DNA of 64,000 bases from CAVVSQ01 sp963848825 (lineage in GTDB: Bacteria; Planctomycetota; Planctomycetia; Gemmatales; Gemmataceae): positions 806,001 through 870,000 of the forward strand of contig CAWKFA010000015.1 of the NCBI GenBank assembly GCA_963848825.1. The letters are read 5' to 3'. Below, piece after piece: positions 57,725 through 64,000 of this stretch. A program made the translations under genes and the position numbers. The notes below the pieces were generated by a model. The model made no database searches. It was not told the origin of the DNA and worked only from the letters and a program-made list of their open reading frames with translations. The number at the start of each line of letters is the position of its first letter. Position 1 is the first letter of the stretch.

Positions 57725-57734
57725 CCCGCGCGAA

Positions 57735-58181
57735 TCAGCGTAAATAGCGCAAGGCTTGCCTGGGACTTAGTTTTAGTGCTGCAGCCATCAAGAGCGGACC
57801 GCCGATGCCGAGGGGAACGTTCAAGTCTTTGCGTGGCACGTCCAGAACTACCGCGAGTTGTCGAAAGAAATCCGTCGGCCAACCGTCGGTATGGTGGGAG
57901 ATGACTTCTCGGGGCGTGACGCAGTCGGGCCGAGAGAAGATTTGTAAGGTCAAGTGATTTTCTTTGGTGAATCTACCATCAGAAAGCGGCAAACGCAGCA
58001 GAAAGATTTTCCGGGGCCAAAGGCGATTGTCGCAGAGCACGCTGACCATGCGAAGCTCGTTGAGAGCGGGCGAACCGATGTCCTCGGCCCGCAAGTCGCC
58101 CCGCCAAAGTGCTTCGACCACGGAACGGCGAACTTTGACAAGCTGGCCTTCCCGGTCAACGAACAGATAGCGAATCTTCAT
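57735..58181 (-). CDS. Protein of unknown function, soluble, about 148 residues
   Basis: Start at the ATG at 58181, 9 bases after AAGGAGG. The sequence begins MKIRYLFVDREGQLVKVRRS and continues with alternating strands and helices (LRMVSVLCDNRLWPRKIFLL; PLSDGRFTKENHLTLQIFSR; FFRQLAVVLDVPRKDLNVPL). No signal peptide, membrane helix or known motif. It converges on yqgE with 10 bases between. I do not recognise the family. Confidence 0.66.
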   Translation of the reverse strand: MKIRYLFVDREGQLVKVRRSVVEALWRGDLRAEDIGSPALNELRMVSVLCDNRLWPRKIFLLRLPLSDGRFTKENHLTLQIFSRPDCVTPREVISHHTDGWPTDFFRQLAVVLDVPRKDLNVPLGIGGPLLMAAALKLSPRQALRYLR

Positions 58182-58437
58182 CCCAGAATCCTCCTTGCCA
58201 TGGGATTGTAAGACAAGAATCATCCGCCTTCTTGCCGGAAAGGGACAGGTTCCTTCCCCATTTGCATGCTAACCCAAGTGGACGGAATCTCCTAGACTTT
58301 TTTTTCGCGGTTTCTGAAAAAGAAATTGTTACTCCAGGGCCTGCCGCAACAGAAGAGAAACCCATGGCGTTCGTTGCCGGTATAGGCAGCAAGAATGCGG
58401 CTTTCCGCTGGCCATCATCGCACTTCGCCAATTCGCC

Positions 58438-58466
58438 TTGTCTTTTCCGGGTTATCCCCTCATAAT
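58438..58466 (+). promoter_or_regulatory. Promoter before the GT2 gene
   Basis: TTGTCT at 58438-58443 and CATAAT at 58461-58466 with 17-base spacing, 56 bases before the start at 58523. It lies in the 341-base gap 58182-58522 between divergent genes, which otherwise shows only a T-run (58299-58306) and no coding sequence. Confidence 0.45.
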
Positions 58467-58522
58467 TCTCACCCGTGGCGGGCCAATGATGGTCCGGCGG
58501 TATTATTTCAGGGACATGGGCT

Positions 58523-59389
58523 ATGAATACAACCAGTTTCACCACGAGCACGACGCATCATCACCACGCCCCCCATTTCGCCGACCTTGACGGTTTGCTG
58601 GCCGCCATTGGGGATTCTCCTGCCAAACGCTACCAGGTCCTCGAACGATTGATGGGGGACACGGCTTGCCGGCATCTGGGCATCGTGCCGATTCCCGCGG
58701 GCTTCAAGCTCTCCGTGGTGATTCCGGTTTTCAATGAGAAGCAGTGGATCCGCGAAATAATGCGACGCGTGGAAGCGGTGCCGATTCCCAAGGAAATCAT
58801 CCTGGTCGACGATTGCAGTACGGACGGCACGCGCGACATTCTCAAGGAATATGAGCAGCGCGGCCACATCGTCGTCTATCAAGAAACCAACCAGGGCAAG
58901 GGCGCAGCCTTGCGCACGGGTTTCAAGCATGCCACGGGCGATGTCGTGATCGTGCAGGATGCCGATCTGGAATACGATCCAGCCGAATATCCACGGCTGA
59001 TCCAGCCGATTCTTGAGAATCGCGCCGATGTCGTTTTCGGGTCGCGCTTTATTGGCGAGTGCCATCGCGTTTTGTACTTCTGGCACTCGGTTGGCAATAA
59101 GGCCCTCACCCTCCTCTCGAACCTGTTCACCAACCTGAACCTCACCGACATGGAAACCTGTTACAAGGTTTTTCGCCGCGAGGTCCTCAAAGACATCACG
59201 CTCAAGTCCAACCGCTTCGGCTTCGAACCCGAAATCACCGCCAAGATTGCCAAACATTCTCCCAAGTGGCGAATCTACGAAGTTCCCATCAGCTATAGCG
59301 GCCGCACCTATGAGGAAGGCAAGAAAATTGGCTTAAAGGACGCTATCCAGGCCTTTTTCTGCATCATTCGCTACTGGGCCTTCAATTAG
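58523..59389 (+). CDS. GT2-family (DPM1-like) glycosyltransferase
   Basis: A complete 288-residue enzyme. An N-terminal extension of about 60 residues with a histidine cluster (THHHHAPHF) precedes the GT-A fold: KLSVVIPVFNEKQWIREIMR, the nucleotide-binding IILVDDCSTDGTRDIL, NQGKGAALRTGF and the metal-binding QDADLEYDPAEYP. FEPEITAKIAK and YSGRTYEEGKKIG are typical of dolichyl/polyprenyl-phosphate mannose synthase-like proteins. It has no C-terminal membrane helices. Probably makes a polyprenyl-phosphate sugar for envelope glycan assembly. Confidence 0.92.
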   Translation: MNTTSFTTSTTHHHHAPHFADLDGLLAAIGDSPAKRYQVLERLMGDTACRHLGIVPIPAGFKLSVVIPVFNEKQWIREIMRRVEAVPIPKEIILVDDCSTDGTRDILKEYEQRGHIVVYQETNQGKGAALRTGFKHATGDVVIVQDADLEYDPAEYPRLIQPILENRADVVFGSRFIGECHRVLYFWHSVGNKALTLLSNLFTNLNLTDMETCYKVFRREVLKDITLKSNRFGFEPEITAKIAKHSPKWRIYEVPISYSGRTYEEGKKIGLKDAIQAFFCIIRYWAFN

Positions 59390-59515
59390 CGAACTGTGCG
59401 GCGAGAGGCTCAGCCCCTCGCTGGCGGCCTCTCGAATTTGAACCAACGCATGCTCGCCGCGAAGCGCGGTCCGCGCTCGGAGTTTTTCATTTTTTCCACT
59501 TCCGGAGTCCAATTC

Positions 59516-62500
59516 ATGCGTGCGCTCCTCGTCGCCATGGTCGTACTTCTGGGCGGCCCCGTGCTCCACGCGGGCGATCTGCGCTGACATGGACGATGTC
59601 ACCCTGCGTGCCGTGCATTTCGTCGACAACGGCAAGGAAGGGTGGGCGGTGGGGGACGAGGGGGTTATTCTGCACACCATCGACGGCGGCAAGACGTGGG
59701 AGCGTCAGGTCACCGGCCTGCGGGCTTCGTTGCGATCGTTGGCTTTTTTGAACCCCTACATTGGCTGGGTCGTTGGGCGGGAAGAGTTGCCGCATGGCGC
59801 GGCAGCGTTGGCGTGCTTTTGTTTACGCGCGATGGGGGCGAGACCTGGCAGCGCATGCTTACCAATTCATTGCCCGGCCTTAATCAGGTCAAGTTCCTCG
59901 ACGCGAAGATCGGCTTTCTCCTTGGTGATGGCAGCGAACAATTCGCGACCGGTGTCTTCAAAACGACGGATGGGGGCCGCTCCTGGGAACCGGTGCCCGG
60001 CCCACGCGCGGCAGGTTGGCTAGCGGGCGATTTTCAAGACGCTAAAACAGGGGTTCTTGGTGGGCCCTGGAGCCGGTTGGCCACCTTGCGCGGCGACACC
60101 TTTGGCACGGGTGAAATCGATCCTTTGGGCGGCCGCTCGGTGAATGGAATGGCGATCCTCCCCAGGTGTGCTGTGGCCGTCGGCCAGGGGGGCCTGGTTC
60201 TGACGAGCGTGAGCGGCGGCACGAAATGGGGCTTCGCGGAACTTAAACTAAGCGACGACATTCGCGCCAGCCTGGATTTTAACGCCATCCACTATGTGGG
60301 CTCGAAGGCCTGGGTAGTCGGTAGGCCTGGCTCTGTTGTGCTCTCCACGGAGGACAGTGGCGCCAGCTGGAAAGTATCTAAGACTGGCCAGCCGTTGCCG
60401 CTCCAGGGCCTGTTTTTCATCGATGACAACAGAGGCTGGGCGGTGGGTGAGCTGGGCACCGTTATCGCCACTACGGACGGCGGCCAATCCTGGCAGATAC
60501 AACGCCAGGGCGGGAAACGCGCCGCTGCCTGTTTTGTACATGCCCAGCCTGATGACGTGCCCGCGGACACATTGGCCGTTCTGGGTGCCGAGGAAGGATA
60601 TTTGCTGACTGGCCTACGCGTCATTGCCCCCGATCCCGTGGCCGCGGCACCGGTGCGCGCCGCCGATGGCCTTCGTTTCGCCGCTGCCTGGCGCCGGGCC
60701 GGCGGGGCAGCCGGTGAAATGCTTTGGCAATTTCCCTTGCCCCAATATATGGCGAACAGTGAAGCCAAAGATTTGCTCGGCCACTGGCAAAAAAGTTATG
60801 ACAATGACCCGGGCAAGGAAATCCTTCGCCAGCTGGTGTTGGCCTTGCGCATCTGGCGACCGGATGTACTGCTCACCAATCATCCGGGCGCCAAGAGCCC
60901 GGGCAATGTTCTGGTCGGAGAAGCACTTCTCGAGGCAACGAAACTGGCGGCTGACCCGCGTTCGTTTCCCGAGCAGCTCGAGCAACTCGGCCTGGAAGTC
61001 TGGCCAGTAAAGAAGCTCTATTACCTCTGGGATAAAAACGAGGCCCAGGTCGCTCAGGACAACAACAAGTTTTATCCGCGCCTTGGAGCCAGCGCCGGGG
61101 ACTTCGCCCTGCCCGCTCTCGAAGTTTTATCGGCAGCGCCGCGCCAGGTGCCCAATCAGCGCTATTACCGTTATGTCCAGGGGACGTTGGCAGGGGCCGA
61201 CAAACACCAGCACATCATGCAGGGCATGGCGGAAGCCGTGGGCGATACCCGGCGTGCCCTCAAGAATGAGGAGGAGGCCCGCCCCGATGTTCTCAAGGCG
61301 CTGGATGATAGTCGCGTCTTGAAGCAACTATCCCAGAACTTGGCGGACCCCAACCAAACGCTCTCCCACATTGGTCCGGCCCTCGGCAAGCTGCCGGATG
61401 ACCTGGGGGCACGCACCGTTTTCGCGATTGCCAATCAATATGTTCGGCAGGGGCAGTGGCTGCTGGCTCGGGAGACCTTTCTGCTTATGGTGGATCGGTA
61501 TCCCGCGCATCCACTGGCCGCCGATGCCTATCGCTGGTTGATTCGCCACATCAGCAGCAGCGAAGCCCGGCGCCGGCAGGAGTTGGGACAGTTTCACATG
61601 GCCAACAACGTGGCTTTCAATCCCAACCTCGATGCCAATCCCAAAAAAGACGGCATCCAGCAGGTCAAGGGATCGGACATTGCCGTCGCCGCCAGCGGCC
61701 GGCTCGAGTATCTATCCAATCGCGATGAAACCCGGCAATGGTTTCGCGGCAGCGAACTATTCGGCCAGCGGCTGCTGGGCTTTGGGACGCTGCACGCTTC
61801 GGACCCCGGCATACAGTTTTGCATTCAGGCGGTGCGCCGGCAGGTCGGCGAATTCGCTCCGGCTCAGGAATGGTACAACAAGTTCCGAACCTTCGGGCCG
61901 AAGGGACCATGGAGCGACGCCGCGGCCGCCGAGTTATGGCTTCTGAATCGTGGTTTACCACCGCCGCGACGGCTGGCCTTGTGCCGGTTCACGGGCGAAA
62001 AACCGTTTCTGGACGGCAAGTTTGACGATGCCTGCTGGCAAGGCCTGCAGCCACTTACGATGGAGAACGCGGTCGGCGAGGTCGCCAAGGAATATCCAAC
62101 GGAAGCTTGGTTCGCTTACGATCAGGAGTTTCTCTACCTGGCGCTGCGCTGCCGGCATCCGCGGGGTCGTAACGTACCGCCGGTTAAAAGCCGACTGCGC
62201 GACGCCAATCTCGACGGTTTCGATCGGGTCAGCATTCTATTGGATTTGGATCGCGACTATGCCACCTATTTTCAATTAGAGGTAGACCAACGTGGCTGCG
62301 TCCGCGAAGATTGCTGGGGTGACACGCACGTGGGACCCGCGCTGGTTCGTCGCCCTGCAGAGCACGGAAGATAGCTGGCAGATCGAAGCCGCGATTCCCC
62401 TCATTGAACTCTCCGGACAACACATTCAAACGAGCGATGCCTGGGCCATCAATGTGGTGCGGACTGTGCCCGGCCGGGGTGTGCAGGCCTGGTCGCTGCC

Positions 62501-62576
62501 CGCGGATGTCGAGCCGCGGCCGGAAGGCATGGGCCTCATGCTTTTCCAGCAGGCGGCAACGCGTACCCGGAAGTAG
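59516..62576 (+). CDS. Large secreted YCF48-propeller multidomain protein, frameshifted
   Basis: Start at the ATG at 59516 (signal peptide MRALLVAMVVLLGGPVLHAG). Frame breaks near 59585, 59800 and 62320 are bridged to give about 1015 residues. Residues 25-335 are YCF48/BNR blades (GWAVGDEGVILHTIDGGKTW; LLFTRDGGETWQ; AWVVGRPGSVVLSTEDSG; GWAVGELGTVIATTDGGQSW). Residues about 340-505 look like a degenerate LmbE/PIG-L deacetylase (QPDDVPADTL, LGAEEGY, RIWRPDVLLTNHPG) whose zinc motif AHPDDE is altered. TPR-like helices follow (ANQYVRQGQWLLARETFLLM), then a CBM9/DOMON-like domain (FLDGKFDDACWQGL, AWFAYDQEFLYLALRC). Substrate unknown. Confidence 0.85.
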
Positions 62577-62591
62577 GGTGCCTGGCTCATT

Positions 62592-64000
62592 CTACCTGCC
62601 CGGGCTGGTCGCGGACGCGGTCTTCGCGCCCGTTCGAGGCAGCTGGATGAGAAACTCAGGGTTGCGCCCGCGGTCGGCGAGATCTTCCACGCTAACCAGC
62701 GCGGGCAGCGTGTTTTCGGCGACCGCACAATTGAGGGCTTCGCGATCGTCGAGTTTACGAATGAGATCAACGCTTTCCGGATAGCCGGCGCCCATCTTAG
62801 CCATGGTACGCAAAACATCTTGCAGTCGCAGCGAGCTCTGCTCGCAGCCACCACCGCCCTGGGCCGTTATGCGGGTGATGGTGCAGCGGTCATCGCCCTG
62901 GGCGACCGAAATGACGTATTCGTTGCCGGCGAGCACCTTGACGGGCGACAGGTGAATGTCCTCGCCAAAGAGGACAATCTCAGCTTTCTTACCCAGGCGC
63001 AAAGTAGACCAGCCGCGGTGATTTCGGCGCGACTTGATGGACCCAGTACGAGTTCCCCAGCAATTCGCCGCCCAGATCCTTGGCGAGGCGCGGTGCACTT
63101 TCATCAAGCAGGCGCAAGGCGAGGAAGGCGCCGCAACGTAACGTTGTGTCATCCAGCGTCAGCATCTCCGCCAATTTCGTCCGACAAATACCTTCATCGA
63201 GGCTGGCCAGCGCCATCAGGCAGTGCATGCGCAAGTCGGGCAAATGCTCCGCCAGATGGGAAAGTTCCTCGACACCCGCGGTACTGCCGAGGTAGGCAAG
63301 CGCTTCCGCCGAGGCGAAGCGTACGAGAGCGCTCGGGCTCTCGAGCCCTTGCTTCAGCGCCGGCACACTCTCCTTGCCCAGAGCTTCGAGCCGCAGTGCC
63401 GCCCGGATGGTGTCCGAGGGATCGAGTAGCATTTTTTGCAAGCGCGCCCGATAGCGGGCCTTTTGTTCGCGTGCTTCGATGAGCGGCGTCAAGCGGGCGA
63501 CGAGGAGATAGTGTTTGGCATTGAAGCGATACGCATAGGGAACGCGCAGGTTAATGATTTCTTTATTGACTGCCTTGGCCATCTCGCCGTGACCAGGACC
63601 GGTATCCTGCTTTTGATTGAGTTGTTGTGTAATGTCTTCCAGAAGAAACAGCTTTTGGTTTTGCTGAATGAGGCGCAAGGCGCGAGCGTCGTCCTGAAAG
63701 TTGTTGTTGAGCTTCTCGGCGACAGCATTGGCGACGCGAAATGACTTGTCGTCATTTTTAAGCAGCAAATTGAAGGGCCTTTCGATAACGGAAATACCTC
63801 CGCCCCAAATGCGGCCTTTCTTCACCCGCCGATCGTCCGGTTCCTCCGCGCCGCCAAAGCCCACCATGACGGGCCCGCGGGCAAAACCGAAGATATGGCC
63901 GGTGAGCAGGCGATCGGAGCCGCCATAATTTGGCATCAGGTGTTTGGTGCTGTCGTAGTCGCGTAGCGTCGTGTTGTGCAGGTAGCCGCCACGAAGACTG
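62592..64000 (-). CDS. FlgI-like P-ring domain with HEAT repeats, partial
   Basis: The gene enters from the right edge and ends at 62592. Its visible N-terminal part, SLRGGYLHNTTLRDYDSTKH through GHIFGFARGPVMVGFG, then KKGRIWGGGISVIERPFNLL and LKNDDKSFRVANAVAEKLN, follows the pattern of flagellar P-ring protein FlgI. After a conserved helical stretch come HEAT-type repeats (PSDTIRAALRLEALGKESVP; PSALVRFASAEALAYLGSTA; LPDLRMHCLMALASLDEG). A frame break near 63030 leads to the C-terminal domain (AEIVLFGEDIHLSPVKVL; LRLQDVLRTMAKMGAGYPES). The start is outside the window. No other flagellar gene is present. Confidence 0.82.

Overview
The window looks like a chromosomal segment of a planctomycete, most likely Gemmatales/Gemmataceae. 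Pointers are a Cys/Gly-rich TIGR03000-type protein, sigma-factor/serine-threonine-kinase gene pairs, VCBS, PQQ-like and YCF48 beta-propellers with signal peptides, a HEAT-containing FlgI-like protein, and many proteins of unknown function that resemble planctomycete families. Base composition is GC-rich, except for an AT-richer patch near 49.7-50.3 kb. I see no rRNA, tRNA or CRISPR array. This placement rests on recognition of families, not on a database search.

Layout. 0-5.3 kb: an amidohydrolase start, a polytopic membrane protein, a NIPSNAP protein and a three-gene ABC-2 exporter. 5.3-12 kb: palindromic repeats, an FHA protein pair, a VCBS protein with an inserted CAP-like domain, an isocitrate/isopropylmalate dehydrogenase, a PQQ-like propeller and an alpha/beta hydrolase. 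12-14.6 kb: a MASE1-PAS histidine kinase translationally coupled to an ANTAR response regulator. 14.9-20.4 kb: a stress and metabolism group (BON, UspA, small membrane protein, trehalose-phosphatase, pirin, isochorismatase-like hydrolase, YtcJ-like amidohydrolase). 20.5-23.2 kb: ECF sigma factor, zinc-motif kinase and secreted coiled-coil protein. 23.4-28.9 kb: DEAD helicase, a complete ISKra4-type insertion with an 8-bp target duplication, a second sigma factor with a coupled membrane protein, and proB. 29-38.5 kb: S41 peptidase, TIGR03000 protein and a TolC-HlyD-MacB efflux operon. 39-45.7 kb: a GNAT/class-V aminotransferase fusion, a cysteine desulfurase and a second ABC exporter operon. 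46-50.3 kb: an accessory patch with a damaged toxin-antitoxin pair, a repeat-containing protein of unknown function, an IS110 remnant and an AT-richer gene. 50.8-54.8 kb: PHO boxes and pstSCA without pstB. 54.8-64 kb: HAD phosphatase, dapA, OsmC, YqgE/AlgH, a GT2 glycosyltransferase, a large YCF48 multidomain protein and a FlgI-like HEAT protein running off the right end.

Two properties cut across the window. First, more than 30 conserved reading frames are broken by single frame changes, which looks more like consensus indels in a draft or metagenome assembly than like mass pseudogenisation; I give each such gene one span and state the break. Second, a roughly 100-120 bp near-perfect palindrome recurs at three gene junctions, and in all three it lies between the 3' ends of convergent genes, which suggests a mobile repeat acting as a two-way terminator.
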